DNA from: Geomonas subterranea
GTDB taxonomy: Bacteria > Desulfobacterota > Desulfuromonadia > Geobacterales > Geobacteraceae
DNA length: 64,000 bases
Assembly: GCF_019063845.1 (NCBI RefSeq)
Contig: NZ_CP077683.1
Coordinates: forward strand, 2,844,501-2,908,500
Direction: 5' to 3'
The notes below the pieces were generated by a model. It was given only the letters and a program-made list of their open reading frames with translations. It was not told the origin of the DNA and searched no databases. Positions 26,684 through 36,420 of this stretch are shown piece after piece; position 1 is the first letter of the stretch, and every line of letters starts with the position of its first letter. Position numbers and translations under genes: made by a program.

Positions 26684-28435
26684 TCACATTTCTCCCCGTC
26701 CCTGCTCCTGCAGTCTGCGCTGCAACAGGGCTTTTTCCATGGCTATGCCGGCCTGGCACAGGAAAATTTCCAGCGAATCGGTGTCGCCGATCGGCTTATC
26801 CTCGGGGAGGTTGTCGCCGTAGAGGATCGCGACCACCTTCCCCTCGCTCACTATCGGTCCCACGAAATACTCGGCGGGACGTCCCCCCCCCAGCTGCTCC
26901 ATGAAGTAATGGGTCCAGACCGAGGCGTCGGGCGCCTCCTTCACCGTGAAACGGTTCTCGAGCACCTGCGTGAACAGCGACGGCTCTCCCCTGGGAATGA
27001 TGAGGTTGCGGACCCGCGAATCGGCACGGCCGTCCTTGTCCTGCAGCCCGAACTGCCCCAGTCCCTGGACGCTTTCCTTCTTGACCAGGAGCACCACCGC
27101 CCGGTTCATGAACTCCGCGGCGAACCGCAGTACCAGCAGGATGATCCCCCCGCCTAGCTGCGGGTTGTTCAGCTCCTCGAGCATGCCGCGCAGCTGCGAG
27201 ATCCCGGTGCTCTGGTTCACGTGCGGCGCGGAGAGGGCGGGTTCCTCGCCCATCTCAAGCCTCAGCTCGTCGCCGATGTTGACGCTGGTAAGGCCCGCCT
27301 CATCGCCGATGGCCATACTCTCCAGCGCGGCCACGAGCTTCGGCGCGAAGAGATCGAGGGAGTCCTCGATCTCGCTTTTCAACGGCTTCATGAGCAGCCG
27401 GATGCCGAGCCCGCGCATCTTGCGCTGCGCCTCTTCGTTTTCGAAATCGGAGAGCCCCAGAAGCGGCAGCTCCGGGAAATTGTTGCGCACCAGTTCCATG
27501 AGTTCCAGGCCGCCCAGGATCCCGCTGCCGTCCATGCGCGGCATGATCAGGTCGACCAGAACTGCCGGGCGCACGCCGTCGCGGTAAAGGGAGTCGACGC
27601 GGATCAGCGCGTCCTCGCCGCGCTCCATGGCCTCCACCTGGTACCCGTGCTCCGAAAGCAGGGAAGTGAGCGCCACGAGCGTGATCGGGTCGTCGTCCAC
27701 CAGCACGAGCGGCGTGCCCTGCCCGGAATTTACAGGCGCGGCCGGAGCCGGAGCCGGGGCGCGGGTCGGTGAGAGCACGCTTTCCGCCTGGGCGGAGGAG
27801 GATGGAACATCATACGTGTGGGGGGGGGTGGCCGGAGCGGCCGCGGACGGTTCCTGGAGGAGGTCGAAGGCGAAGTCGACAGATTCGTCCTGGTGCCCAG
27901 CCTCATCGCCCCCCTCGCCGCGGTGGCGCTGTTCGTCGATGATGCGGGAGCCTTCCATGGCCAGGTACTGCGGGTTCAACCCCTGCTTCAGCATGAACTG
28001 CACCGGGTCGAGCCGGGCGTTGTCGCCGTCGCCGATCTCCTGCAGCTCGAACTCGAAGGTCCCTTCGGCCCAGGCGAACAGCGAGTAGACCACGTTCTCG
28101 ATCTGCTCGCGGACCACGGCCTCGATGGCGTCCGCACTCACCGCGAAGCGCTCCACCATGATCACGCCCAGAAGCTGGGAGTACCCCTCGTCGGCCTGTA
28201 TGCTCAGCGCCCGCTTCAGGATCCCCAGGTCGATCACCCCCTGCTGGATCAGCACCTCGCCCAGGTTCTGCTGGAAGGTCGAGGATGTGGCGCGGATCAC
28301 CTGCCCGTTGCGGAAGATCACCCGTGCCTCTCTCCCTCTGCTTTCCAGGGCGAGCACACCGGACCTCCTGCTGAGGCTCACGATCTGCAGGATCTCGCCT
28401 AAGCCGAGATCTTCCAAATTGCCGACTAGACTCAT
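26684..28435 (-). CDS. PATAN (DUF4388)-receiver-GAF-like regulatory protein
   Basis: A 583-residue protein that heads the cluster. Residues 1-135 form a PATAN/DUF4388 domain (LGEILQIVSLSRRSGVLALES ... WAEGTFEFEL), which is common in delta-proteobacterial regulators. A disordered Ala/Pro linker follows. Residues about 240-375 form a receiver (LVLVDDDPITLVALTSLLSEHGY; acceptor Asp in VLVDLIMPRMDG). The last 180 residues resemble a GAF-type sensor (FVGPIVSEGKVVAILYGDNL). There is no DNA-binding motif, so output is probably protein-protein. Its promoter should lie in the 81-bp AT-rich gap to der. Confidence 0.82.
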   Translation of the reverse strand: MSLVGNLEDLGLGEILQIVSLSRRSGVLALESRGREARVIFRNGQVIRATSSTFQQNLGEVLIQQGVIDLGILKRALSIQADEGYSQLLGVIMVERFAVSADAIEAVVREQIENVVYSLFAWAEGTFEFELQEIGDGDNARLDPVQFMLKQGLNPQYLAMEGSRIIDEQRHRGEGGDEAGHQDESVDFAFDLLQEPSAAAPATPPHTYDVPSSSAQAESVLSPTRAPAPAPAAPVNSGQGTPLVLVDDDPITLVALTSLLSEHGYQVEAMERGEDALIRVDSLYRDGVRPAVLVDLIMPRMDGSGILGGLELMELVRNNFPELPLLGLSDFENEEAQRKMRGLGIRLLMKPLKSEIEDSLDLFAPKLVAALESMAIGDEAGLTSVNIGDELRLEMGEEPALSAPHVNQSTGISQLRGMLEELNNPQLGGGIILLVLRFAAEFMNRAVVLLVKKESVQGLGQFGLQDKDGRADSRVRNLIIPRGEPSLFTQVLENRFTVKEAPDASVWTHYFMEQLGGGRPAEYFVGPIVSEGKVVAILYGDNLPEDKPIGDTDSLEIFLCQAGIAMEKALLQRRLQEQGRGEM

Positions 28436-28516
28436 TGATGCCGCTCGCTGTTGGTAGAGGGTGGGCTAAAAATAGGCATCATACTAAACCATCGTATCGG
28501 TCAAGTAAAGAATGAT

Positions 28517-29839
28517 TTAGGTATCTTTCTTGTCTCTGCCTCGGAAAATAAGCTTTAAAGGAGTCCCGCTGAAGCCGAAGGCCTCTCTAAAACGGTTCAT
28601 GATGTACCGTTCATAGGAAAAATGAATCCCCTCGGGACGATTGGTGAAGACGACAAAGGAAGGAGGTTTCACCCCCACCTGCGTCGCGTAGTAGAATTTC
28701 ACCCGCCTGCCGCCGTCCAGCGGGGCGTGGTTCTCATCCACGGCCTGGTTGAAGATGCGGTTCAACTCGCCGGTGCTCACCCTCTTGCAGAACTGCTCCA
28801 TCACCTGGTCCACCTCGGCGACGATCCTGCCGGTGCGCTGGCCGCTCTGCGCGGAGACGAAGAGGATCGGGGCGAACGGGAGGTACTTGAAATTGCGGCG
28901 GATCTCCTCGGTGAACTTCCCCATGGTGGAGTTGTCCTTTGACACCGTATCCCACTTGTTCACCACGAAGATGCAGCCGCGCCCCGCCTCGTAGGCATAG
29001 CCGGCGATCTTAGTGTCCTGCTCGGTGACCCCATCCTCCGCGTTCAAAACGATGAGAACGACGTCGGCGCGGTCGATGGAGCGCAGCGCGTCCACCACCG
29101 AATACTTCTCGATCTTCTGGACCGTCTTCCCCTTCCTGCGGATCCCGGCGGTATCGATCAACAGGTAGGGCTTCTTGTTGACCGTGAAACGGGTGTCGAT
29201 CGCGTCCCGGGTGGTGCCGGCGGTGGGATTGGCCACCACGCGCTCGTACCCCAAAAGGCGGTTCACCAGCGTGGACTTCCCCACGTTGGGGCGCCCGACG
29301 ACGGCGATCTTGGTGATCTCCTCGTCCTCGTCCTTGTCCCTGTTGTAGGGAAGTGCTGCCAGCACCTCGTCCATCAGGTCGCCCACGCCGCGGTTGTGCT
29401 CGGCGGAGATGGTGTAGATCTGGTCCACCCCCAGAGAGTAGAAGTCTCCCGCGTCGGCCTCCTGCTTCTCGCCGTCCACCTTGTTGATGATGTAGAACAC
29501 CGGCTTCTTGATGCGCCTGAGCATATCCACCACGTCGCGGTCGGCGGGGGTGAGCCCGCCGCGGGCGTCCATCACGAAGAGGATGAGATCCGCCTCCTCC
29601 ATGGCGAAGCGGGACTGCTCGCGCATCTGCTGCAAGAGCTTGTCGGACGTTTCGGGCTCGAAACCGCCGGTGTCGACCAGGATGAAGGGGATGTCGAAAC
29701 GGTTCACTTCGGCGTAGTTGCGGTCCCGGGTCACCCCGGGCATATCGTCGACCATCGCCTTACGGCGCCCGACCAGCCTGTTGAAAAGGGTGGACTTCCC
29801 GACGTTCGGGCGTCCGACGATGGCAATAATTGGTTTCAT
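28517..29839 (-). CDS. der: Ribosome-associated GTPase Der (EngA)
   Basis: A 440-residue GTPase with two tandem G domains, needed for 50S subunit assembly. G1 motifs [10 protein letters not shown] occur near residues 8 and 185. DTGG and DTAG G3 motifs and NKVD and NKWD G4 motifs are all present. The C-terminal KH-like domain ends [31 protein letters not shown]. Length and order are standard. It appears to be a separate unit upstream of the chemotaxis-like cluster on the same strand. Confidence 0.97.
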   Translation of the reverse strand: MKPIIAIVGRPNVGKSTLFNRLVGRRKAMVDDMPGVTRDRNYAEVNRFDIPFILVDTGGFEPETSDKLLQQMREQSRFAMEEADLILFVMDARGGLTPADRDVVDMLRRIKKPVFYIINKVDGEKQEADAGDFYSLGVDQIYTISAEHNRGVGDLMDEVLAALPYNRDKDEDEEITKIAVVGRPNVGKSTLVNRLLGYERVVANPTAGTTRDAIDTRFTVNKKPYLLIDTAGIRRKGKTVQKIEKYSVVDALRSIDRADVVLIVLNAEDGVTEQDTKIAGYAYEAGRGCIFVVNKWDTVSKDNSTMGKFTEEIRRNFKYLPFAPILFVSAQSGQRTGRIVAEVDQVMEQFCKRVSTGELNRIFNQAVDENHAPLDGGRRVKFYYATQVGVKPPSFVVFTNRPEGIHFSYERYIMNRFREAFGFSGTPLKLIFRGRDKKDT

Positions 29840-30135
29840 GATTTCCCAGCGGGAAAGGCGCCAATCCTAAATCTTTAAAAAGGCGGCACTTTCGGTTTTA
29901 ATGTATTTGACAGCTAACCGGTATGTGTAACATTTTGCCCGGCAATACGCAACATATACAATATGTGCGGGATTTACCGGCGCAAAGCACCTGAAGTGGA
30001 GTCCGGATAGCCGATGTACGTCCCTCTCCTGGCCCCCCGAGCCGGCGCTCGAATACGGCACCTTGGACCAGGTAACTCTCCTTGAAAAGGGAGTTTCCAG
30101 GTGCTATTATCCGTCCTGTTGCAAATGGAGGAACA
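29840..30135. promoter_or_regulatory. Divergent intergenic region between der and a toxin-antitoxin operon
   Basis: An AT-richer region of 296 bp. It holds ACATAT-ACA-ATATGT (29952-29966), an operator-like palindrome flanked by GC bases, and a TTGACA at 29907 reading toward the antitoxin without a good -10 partner. Phd-type antitoxins often repress their own promoter at palindromes, so this is a candidate operator. That assignment is inference. Confidence 0.35.
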
Positions 30136-30408
30136 ATGGCACGCGTGAAGTTATCAGAAGACATAGTCCCGTTAAGCGATCTGAAACTGAACCCGGGCCG
30201 GGTGATCAGCCAGACCGACAAGACTCACCGCCCAATCCTCCTGACCAGCAGGGGGCGCGGCGTCGCCGTGGTCCAATCCCTTGAGGATTATGAAGCGGTG
30301 ACGGAAGAGCGTGCCTTTCTGCGCGGTATCGTGCAGGGGCTCATGGACCTCGAACAGGGGCAGGAACTGGATCTTGACGAGGTGAAAAAGCGACTCGGGC
30401 TGGTGTGA
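30136..30408 (+). CDS. Phd/YefM-family antitoxin
   Basis: A 90-residue protein with the Phd/YefM pattern: an N-terminal DNA-binding half (VKLSEDIVPLSDLKLNPGRVISQTDKTHRPILLTSRGRGVAVVQSLEDYEAV) and a C-terminal toxin-wrapping tail. It neutralises the RelE/ParE toxin encoded 1 bp downstream and probably represses the operon. The ATG at 30136 has TGGAGG upstream; an earlier in-frame ATG at 30082 has no site. Confidence 0.88.
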   Translation: MARVKLSEDIVPLSDLKLNPGRVISQTDKTHRPILLTSRGRGVAVVQSLEDYEAVTEERAFLRGIVQGLMDLEQGQELDLDEVKKRLGLV

Positions 30409-30409
30409 C

Positions 30410-30712
30410 GTGCCCAGGACATTCTCCGTCTCATTCGCCGTCTCGGCAGTGCAGGACATGGAGGAAATCCGCAACTGGTATCAAGAGCAGCATGTGCCGG
30501 AGATCGGTGAAAAGCTGCTCCGCGAAGTCATGAAGTCGGTGGAACGGCTCGCCTCGTTTCCGAACAGCGGCCGCATCGTCCCGGAATTCGGCCTCACCTA
30601 TCTCAGAGAAGTCATCCTTCCTCCTTTTCGCATCGTCTACCGCCTCGACAAGAAGACAATCCGCATCGTGAGGGTATGGCGCAGCGAGAGGTTGCTCACT
30701 GTTTCCCTGTGA
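30410..30712 (+). CDS. RelE/ParE-family toxin
   Basis: A 100-residue basic protein with the RelE/ParE fold pattern: VSAVQDMEEIRNWYQEQ, a helical hairpin with SVERLASFPNSGRIVPEF, then FRIVYRLDKKTIRIVRVWRSERLL. Sequence alone does not settle mRNA cleavage (RelE) versus gyrase inhibition (ParE); the FPNSGR motif and YR..........R pattern fit the ParE/RelE superfamily broadly. The GTG start lies one base after the antitoxin stop codon. Confidence 0.85.
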   Translation: MPRTFSVSFAVSAVQDMEEIRNWYQEQHVPEIGEKLLREVMKSVERLASFPNSGRIVPEFGLTYLREVILPPFRIVYRLDKKTIRIVRVWRSERLLTVSL

Positions 30713-30919
30713 TGACAACCCGCCGGTTTCGGCGCCGCCTGACCCGCCCATTTTGTGTTACAAATGAGGACGTGAGAATTGACATCGACCGCGTAATCTG
30801 CTAGCTTGGCGATCCGCCTGCAGCAGGCTCGCGGACCGCTCGTACCGTGGCGCCGCGCCCTCCCCCACTTCCTTCCAAGCCGCACGCTGCCGGCGAAAAA
30901 TGCTTGATACGGAGCGCAC

Positions 30920-31990
30920 ATGCATAAGAAGCTGTACATCCCCGGACCGATCGAGGTGAGCCCGGAGATCCTCGAGGCCATGGCCACGCCGATGATCGGC
31001 CACCGCATGCCGGAGTACGCGCGCCTGCACAAGGGCGTGACCGACAAGCTGAAGCAACTCATGTCCACCAGGGAAAGGGTGTTCCTCTCCACCTCCAGCG
31101 CCTTCGGCGCCATGGAGGGGGCGGTGCGGAACCTGGTCGGCAAGCGCTGCGCCAACTTCTGCAACGGCGCCTTCTCCGACAAGTGGCACAAGGTGACCCT
31201 CTCCTGCGGCAAGGAGGCCGACGCCTTCAAGGCCGAGTGGGGTCAGCCCATCACGCCCGAGATGGTGGACGCGGCCCTTGCCACCGGCAAGTACGACGCC
31301 ATCACCCTGATCCACAACGAGACCTCCACCGGGACCATGAGCCCGCTCCCCGAGATCGGCGAGGTGCTCAAAAAATACCCGGACGTGGTCTCCATCGTGG
31401 ACACCGTATCCTCCATGAGCGCGCTCGACCTCCCGATCGACGAGTTGGGGATCGACTGCTGCGTCTTCGGTGTTCAAAAGGCATTCGCGCTGCCGCCGGG
31501 CCTGGCCGTTTTCACCGCGAGCGAAAAGGCGCTCGAGCGAGCGAAGAGCGTCCCCGGCCGCGGCTACTACTTCGATTTCCTCGAGTTCCTGGCTGCCGAC
31601 GAGAAGGACAACACCCCGTCCACCCCGTGCATCTCGCTCATTTACGCCATGGAGCGCCAGCTGGAGAGGATCTTCGCCGAGGGGCTCAAGCAGCGCTGGC
31701 AGCGCCACCAGGACATGGCGACGTTCATGCGCGCATGGGCCATCGAAAAGGGCTTCGGCATCCTCCCGGCGGAGCCGTACCGCTCGGTGACCCTTACCTG
31801 CGCCACCAACGACCGCGGCGTGGACCTGGCCCTCATCAAGAAACAGCTGGGTGAGCGCGGCATCGCGTTCGACGACGGTTACGGGAAACTGAAAGGGAAG
31901 ACCTTCCGCGTCGCGCACATGGGCGACATGAACCTGGAAGATCTCAAACAGATAACAACCGAATTGGAGGGACTGCTGCAGGGTCTCTAA
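30920..31990 (+). CDS. Class-V aminotransferase (alanine-glyoxylate / serine-glyoxylate type)
   Basis: A 356-residue PLP-dependent enzyme. It opens with YIPGPIEVSPEILEAMATPMIGHR, the class-V signature, has HNETSTGTMSPLPEI and SIVDTVSSMSALDLPID (PLP-binding Asp), and the Schiff-base lysine in FGVQKAFALPPG. Relatives include serine-glyoxylate and alanine-glyoxylate aminotransferases and a group called soluble hydrogenase small subunit in error. The amino donor is not predictable. Single-gene unit with GGAG before the ATG and a terminator after. Confidence 0.88.
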   Translation: MHKKLYIPGPIEVSPEILEAMATPMIGHRMPEYARLHKGVTDKLKQLMSTRERVFLSTSSAFGAMEGAVRNLVGKRCANFCNGAFSDKWHKVTLSCGKEADAFKAEWGQPITPEMVDAALATGKYDAITLIHNETSTGTMSPLPEIGEVLKKYPDVVSIVDTVSSMSALDLPIDELGIDCCVFGVQKAFALPPGLAVFTASEKALERAKSVPGRGYYFDFLEFLAADEKDNTPSTPCISLIYAMERQLERIFAEGLKQRWQRHQDMATFMRAWAIEKGFGILPAEPYRSVTLTCATNDRGVDLALIKKQLGERGIAFDDGYGKLKGKTFRVAHMGDMNLEDLKQITTELEGLLQGL

Positions 31991-31994
31991 AGGC

Positions 31995-32027
31995 AAGGGG
32001 GGGAGCAGTTCAGCTCCCCCCCTTTTT
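31995..32027 (+). terminator. Rho-independent terminator after the aminotransferase gene
   Basis: Stem AAGGGGGGGAGC / GCTCCCCCCCTT with loop AGTTCA and a following T run. It lies between the convergent aminotransferase and rubredoxin genes. Confidence 0.88.
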
Positions 32028-32034
32028 ACATGCC

Positions 32035-32192
32035 CTACTCCGGCTCGAATGCCTCCTTGCCGACCCCGCAGATGGGGCAGACCCAGTCGTCGGGCAAGTC
32101 GGCGAAGGGGGTTCCGGGGGCACCCCGTTCTCCGGGTCGCCGAGGTAGGGGTCGTAGACGTATTGACAGACGGTGCAGATGTAAGGCTCCAT
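32035..32192 (-). pseudogene. Rubredoxin, interrupted by a one-base frameshift
   Basis: Starting at the ATG at 32192 (AGGGGG seven bases upstream), the frame reads [20 protein letters not shown], then ENGV, the normal first half of a rubredoxin with its CTVC iron-binding pair. It then runs into unrelated sequence. From about 32123 another frame gives [20 protein letters not shown] and KEAFEPE before a stop at 32035, the normal second half with the CPIC pair. Together they make a complete protein of about 52 residues if one base is restored within the GGGGTGCCCCCGG stretch. It is either a real inactivation or a sequencing error in a G/C homopolymer region. Rubredoxin would be a small cytoplasmic electron carrier. 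Confidence 0.85.
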
Positions 32193-32775
32193 TGGATACC
32201 CCCTGTTTCTTTCGTGATGAGGCCGACCCTGGGGTCGACGGAGAGTCTCGATCGTCTAATGTTGAACGGGACTGAGTCGGCAGTGACAAAGGACGGCATC
32301 AAGTCCGGCAATAGTCTAACAGACTGAGACATCGTGTCAATTGGGCCTCTGTATACATTTACTCTTGCTTTTAAAAGGCGTTGTGTTATTTTATAATAAT
32401 TAAAATCAAGGTTCAGAGAGGAGAGCGGACAGTCGTTCGATGACATCAGTTGGTGCATGTCTCTCATAGATAAAACGCCACGATCTCACAGAGCGAATCG
32501 TCAGTCAGGGCGAGGGCCTCACTTCCCAGCACCCCGCGTACGACGTTCATCAATCCAGGGCTCGGCACCATAAAACCCACATAACCGACGCTAACGAAAC
32601 ATCAACCGTAGGCCGGAACCGCGTCGAGCGGCCCGACAGGGGTCTCTCTCGTTCCGTTCCGGTCCACCGCCACCCGGCAGAGAGGACATCTATGGAAACC
32701 TGTGAGATTAGCAGTACCGAGGGTTTGGTCTCTTCTAAAAATGCGATGAAGCAATACCCAAAGGAGGGAATATCC
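32193..32775. other. 583-bp intergenic region upstream of pckG
   Basis: Contains no convincing gene. Between about 32330 and 32410 it is strongly AT-rich, with TATAAT at 32392-32397 as a possible -10 element for pckG (a -35 box at normal spacing is not clear). From 32530 to 32690 it becomes GC-rich again. Transcription from the AT-rich part would give a leader of more than 350 nt. I recognise no known riboswitch in it. Confidence 0.4.
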
Positions 32776-34632
32776 ATGAATTACGAAGTGAAGAACAAGC
32801 AGCTGCTGGCATGGGTGAAGGAAGTCGCCGAGATGTGCCAGCCCGACCAGATCCACTGGTGCGACGGGAGCGAAGAGGAGTACAACAGCCTTTGCGAACT
32901 GCTGGTCAAAGGCGGTACCTTCCGTAAGCTGAACCCGGAGAAGCGCCCGAACAGCTACCTGGCCCTGTCCGACCCCGGCGACGTGGCCCGCGTCGAGGAC
33001 CGCACCTTCATCTGCTCCATCGCCAAGCAGGATGCCGGCCCGACCAACAACTGGGTGCACCCCAAGGAGATGAAGAAAACCCTGACCGGCCTCTTCACCG
33101 GCTGCATGAAGGGGCGCACCATGTACGTCATCCCCTTCTCCATGGGTCCCTTGGGTTCCAACATCGCCAAGATCGGCGTCGAGATCTCCGATTCCCCCTA
33201 CGTCGCGGTCAACATGAAGATCATGACCCGCATGGGCAAGAAGGTCGTCGACATTCTCGGCGAGAACGGCGAGTTCGTCCCCTGCCTGCACTCGGTCGGC
33301 GCACCGCTCGCCGCCGGCCAGAAAGACGTCCCCTGGCCGTGCAACAAGGAGAAGTACATCGTCCACTTCCCGGAGGAGCGCTCCATCTGGTCCTTCGGCT
33401 CCGGCTACGGCGGCAACGCCCTTCTGGGCAAGAAGTGCCTGGCACTCAGGATCGCTTCCAAGATCGCCAAGGACGAGGGGTGGCTGGCTGAGCACATGCT
33501 GATCCTCGGCATCGAGACCCCGGAAGGTGAGAAGACCTACCTGGGCGCTGCCTTCCCGAGCGCCTGCGGCAAGACCAACCTCTCCATGCTGGTCCCGCCC
33601 GACCACTTCAAGCAGAGCGGCTACAAGATCTCCACCGTGGGCGACGACATCGCCTGGATCAAGCCCGGCCCCGACGGCCAGCTCTACGCCATCAACCCGG
33701 AAGCAGGCTTCTTCGGCGTGGCCCCGGGCACCTCGTTCAAGTCCAACCCGAACGCGATGCACTCCTGCTCCAAGAACACCATCTTCACCAACGTGGCGCT
33801 CACCCCGGACGGCGACGTCTGGTGGGAGGGGATGACCGACGAGCTCCCGGCAAAACTCACCGACTGGCAGGGTAACGAGTGGACCCCGGGCTGCGGCCGC
33901 AACGCCGCGCACCCGAACTCCCGCTTCACCTCCCCCGCTTCGCAGTGCCCGTCCATCGACCCGGCTTGGGAAGACCCGAAGGGCGTGCCCATGAAGGCGT
34001 TTGTGTTCGGCGGCCGCCGCAACAACGTGATCCCGCTGGTGTACCAGTCCTTCAACTGGAGCTACGGCGTCTACCTCGCCGCCACCATGGGGAGCGAGAC
34101 CACCGCAGCCGCCGTGGGCGCCATCGGCAACGTCCGTCGCGACCCGTTCGCGATGCTTCCGTTCACCGGCTACCACGTCGCCGACTACTTCAACCACTGG
34201 CTGCAGGTCGGACGCACCACCCCGAACCCGCCGCGCATCTTCTCGGTCAACTGGTTCCGCAAAGACGCTAACGGCAAGTTCCTCTGGCCGGGCTTCGGCG
34301 AGAACATGCGCATTCTCAAGTGGATCGCCGACCGCGCCAACGGCCGCGGCGCCTCCGTGGAAAGCCCGCTGGGGTGGATGCCGCGCTACGAGGACATCGA
34401 CTGGACCGGCCTGAACAACGTCTCCCGCGACCAGTACCAGGAGCTCATGTCCATCGACCGCGACGTCTGGAAGGAAGAGATCCTCTCCCACGAGGAGCTG
34501 TTCGTGAAGATGTACGACCGTCTCCCGAAAGAATTCCTCCACATCCGCGAGATGATCCTTTCCGGCCTGTGGCGTTCCCCGGAGCACTGGGAGCAGTACA
34601 ACCCGGCCTCCGCGGAAGGGTTCAACGACTAA
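32776..34632 (+). CDS. pckG: GTP-dependent phosphoenolpyruvate carboxykinase
   Basis: A 618-residue cytosolic enzyme interconverting oxaloacetate + GTP and PEP + GDP + CO2. It has the GTP-family signatures: P-loop [13 protein letters not shown] with the reactive Cys264, substrate-binding [20 protein letters not shown], the nucleotide-binding WQGNEWTPG and [10 protein letters not shown]-type segment. The ATG at 32776 has AAAGGAGGG seven bases upstream; an earlier in-frame ATG at 32692 has no site and adds residues not typical of the family. It is followed by a terminator and then by an ATP-dependent carboxykinase of the other family. Confidence 0.95.
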   Translation: MNYEVKNKQLLAWVKEVAEMCQPDQIHWCDGSEEEYNSLCELLVKGGTFRKLNPEKRPNSYLALSDPGDVARVEDRTFICSIAKQDAGPTNNWVHPKEMKKTLTGLFTGCMKGRTMYVIPFSMGPLGSNIAKIGVEISDSPYVAVNMKIMTRMGKKVVDILGENGEFVPCLHSVGAPLAAGQKDVPWPCNKEKYIVHFPEERSIWSFGSGYGGNALLGKKCLALRIASKIAKDEGWLAEHMLILGIETPEGEKTYLGAAFPSACGKTNLSMLVPPDHFKQSGYKISTVGDDIAWIKPGPDGQLYAINPEAGFFGVAPGTSFKSNPNAMHSCSKNTIFTNVALTPDGDVWWEGMTDELPAKLTDWQGNEWTPGCGRNAAHPNSRFTSPASQCPSIDPAWEDPKGVPMKAFVFGGRRNNVIPLVYQSFNWSYGVYLAATMGSETTAAAVGAIGNVRRDPFAMLPFTGYHVADYFNHWLQVGRTTPNPPRIFSVNWFRKDANGKFLWPGFGENMRILKWIADRANGRGASVESPLGWMPRYEDIDWTGLNNVSRDQYQELMSIDRDVWKEEILSHEELFVKMYDRLPKEFLHIREMILSGLWRSPEHWEQYNPASAEGFND

Positions 34633-34660
34633 CAAGTCGCTGAAGCACCAATGAAACAAG

Positions 34661-34699
34661 CAAGGGCCCCGGTCTTAATGGACCGGGGCCCTTTTGCTT
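34661..34699 (+). terminator. Rho-independent terminator after pckG
   Basis: Strong stem AAGGGCCCCGGTC / GACCGGGGCCCTT with loop TTAAT and a following TTTGCTTTT. It separates the two carboxykinase genes into distinct transcripts. Confidence 0.9.
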
Positions 34700-34778
34700 T
34701 TCCGCGCCGGTTGCAAAGCTACCCGCCCCTGATATCTTTTAAGCTTGTCGCAGATCCAATGAGAACGGAGGGGGCGCA

Positions 34779-36368
34779 GTGAGATTAAACGATATCACCA
34801 GGGGTAACGGGCTCGAGCAGCATGGCATAACGAACGCGAATCTCATCTACTGGACCTCCCCCACCTCCGTCCTGTACGAACAGGTGGTGCGCCGCGGCGA
34901 GGGGCTCATCTCGCACCTGGGAGCGCTCGCGGTAAAGACCGGGCACTACACCGGGCGCGCCGCCAACGACAAGTTCATCGTCGACGAGCCGTCATCGAGC
35001 GCCCACATCAACTGGGGCAAGGTGAACCGCCCCTTTCCCCCCGAGAAGTTCGACGCGCTCTACAAGAAGATGTGCAATTACATGCAGGGACGGGATCTCT
35101 TCGTCCAGGACTGCTTCGCCGGTGCCAGCCCGGCCCATCGCATCCCGGTACGGGTCATAACCGAACGCGCCTGGCATTCCCTGTTCGCCCGCAACATGTT
35201 CCTGCGCGCGACGCCCGAGGAGCTTCTCTCCCACAAGACCGAATTCACCGTCATCGACCTCCCCGCCTTCCATGCCCAGCCCACCATCGACGGTACCAAC
35301 TCGGAAGCCTTCATCATCATCAACTTCGCCAGGAAGATGGTGATCATAGGGGGCACCAGCTACGCCGGCGAGATCAAGAAATCGATCTTCACCGTGCTCA
35401 ACTACCTGCTGCCGCAAAAGAACGTGATGTCGATGCATTGTTCGGCCAATACCGGACCCGACGGTGACGTTGCCATCTTCTTCGGACTCTCCGGCACGGG
35501 GAAGACCACGCTCTCCGCCGCCCCCAACCGCCTCCTGATCGGCGATGACGAGCACGGCTGGGACGAGGAGGGGGTTTTCAACTTCGAGGGGGGATGCTAC
35601 GCCAAGGTGATCAACCTCTCCTGCGAAAGCGAGCCGGAGATCTACCAGTGCACCAGGAGATTCGGCACCATACTCGAGAACGTGGCCATCGACACCATCT
35701 CGCGCCGGATCGACCTCGACGACGCCTCGTTCACCGAGAACACCCGGGCCTCCTACCCGATCACCCACATCCCCAACATCATCCCCGCCGGCGCGGGGGG
35801 GCACCCGAGCAACGTGATCATGCTCACCTGCGACGCCTTCGGGGTATTGCCGCCCATCGCGCGACTGACCCCGGAGCAGGCCATGTACCACTTCCTGTCC
35901 GGATACACCGCCAAGGTGGCCGGGACCGAGGCGGGGGTGACCGAGCCCCAGGCAACCTTCTCCGCCTGTTTCGGGGCACCCTTCATGGCGCTCAGGCCGT
36001 CGCTGTACGCGGACCTTCTGGGCAAGAAGATCGCCTCCAACAAGGTCGACTGCTGGCTCGTGAACACCGGCTGGAGCGGCGGCGGCCCCGGTGTCGGGGG
36101 AAGGATGAAGATCGCCTACTCGCGCGCCCTGGTGAACGCCGCCCTGGACGGGTCCTTGAGCTCCGGAAGCTTCGTGAAGGATCCCGTCTTCGGCCTGGAC
36201 ATCCCCACCGAATGCCAGGGAGTGCCGGCGGAGATACTGAACGCGAGGAACGCCTGGAGCGACAAGGCCGCCTACGACGCGATGGCTCAAAAGCTCGTCG
36301 GGATGTTCCGCAAGAACTTCGAGCAGTTCAAGGAGACCGCGGCGCCGGAGATCGCCTCCGTTCTATAG
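34779..36368 (+). CDS. pckA: ATP-dependent phosphoenolpyruvate carboxykinase
   Basis: A 529-residue enzyme of the ATP family, which is only distantly related to the GTP family. Visible are GLISHLGALAVKTGHYTGRAANDKFIV, the Arg/Thr oxaloacetate site, GGTSYAGEIKKSIFTVLNYLLP, the P-loop FFGLSGTGKTTLS (about residues 235-247), IGDDEHGWD (metal site) and NTGWSGGGPGVGGRM. Start is a GTG at 34779 with GGAGGGGG upstream. Having both carboxykinase types in tandem suggests that one serves gluconeogenesis and the other an anaplerotic or regulated direction. The split of roles is inference. Confidence 0.96.
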   Translation: MRLNDITRGNGLEQHGITNANLIYWTSPTSVLYEQVVRRGEGLISHLGALAVKTGHYTGRAANDKFIVDEPSSSAHINWGKVNRPFPPEKFDALYKKMCNYMQGRDLFVQDCFAGASPAHRIPVRVITERAWHSLFARNMFLRATPEELLSHKTEFTVIDLPAFHAQPTIDGTNSEAFIIINFARKMVIIGGTSYAGEIKKSIFTVLNYLLPQKNVMSMHCSANTGPDGDVAIFFGLSGTGKTTLSAAPNRLLIGDDEHGWDEEGVFNFEGGCYAKVINLSCESEPEIYQCTRRFGTILENVAIDTISRRIDLDDASFTENTRASYPITHIPNIIPAGAGGHPSNVIMLTCDAFGVLPPIARLTPEQAMYHFLSGYTAKVAGTEAGVTEPQATFSACFGAPFMALRPSLYADLLGKKIASNKVDCWLVNTGWSGGGPGVGGRMKIAYSRALVNAALDGSLSSGSFVKDPVFGLDIPTECQGVPAEILNARNAWSDKAAYDAMAQKLVGMFRKNFEQFKETAAPEIASVL

Positions 36369-36420
36369 TTGCAGGGCGAAGCGGCGTTGCTATCATTAAT
36401 GCAGAACTCAGGAGGTTACC

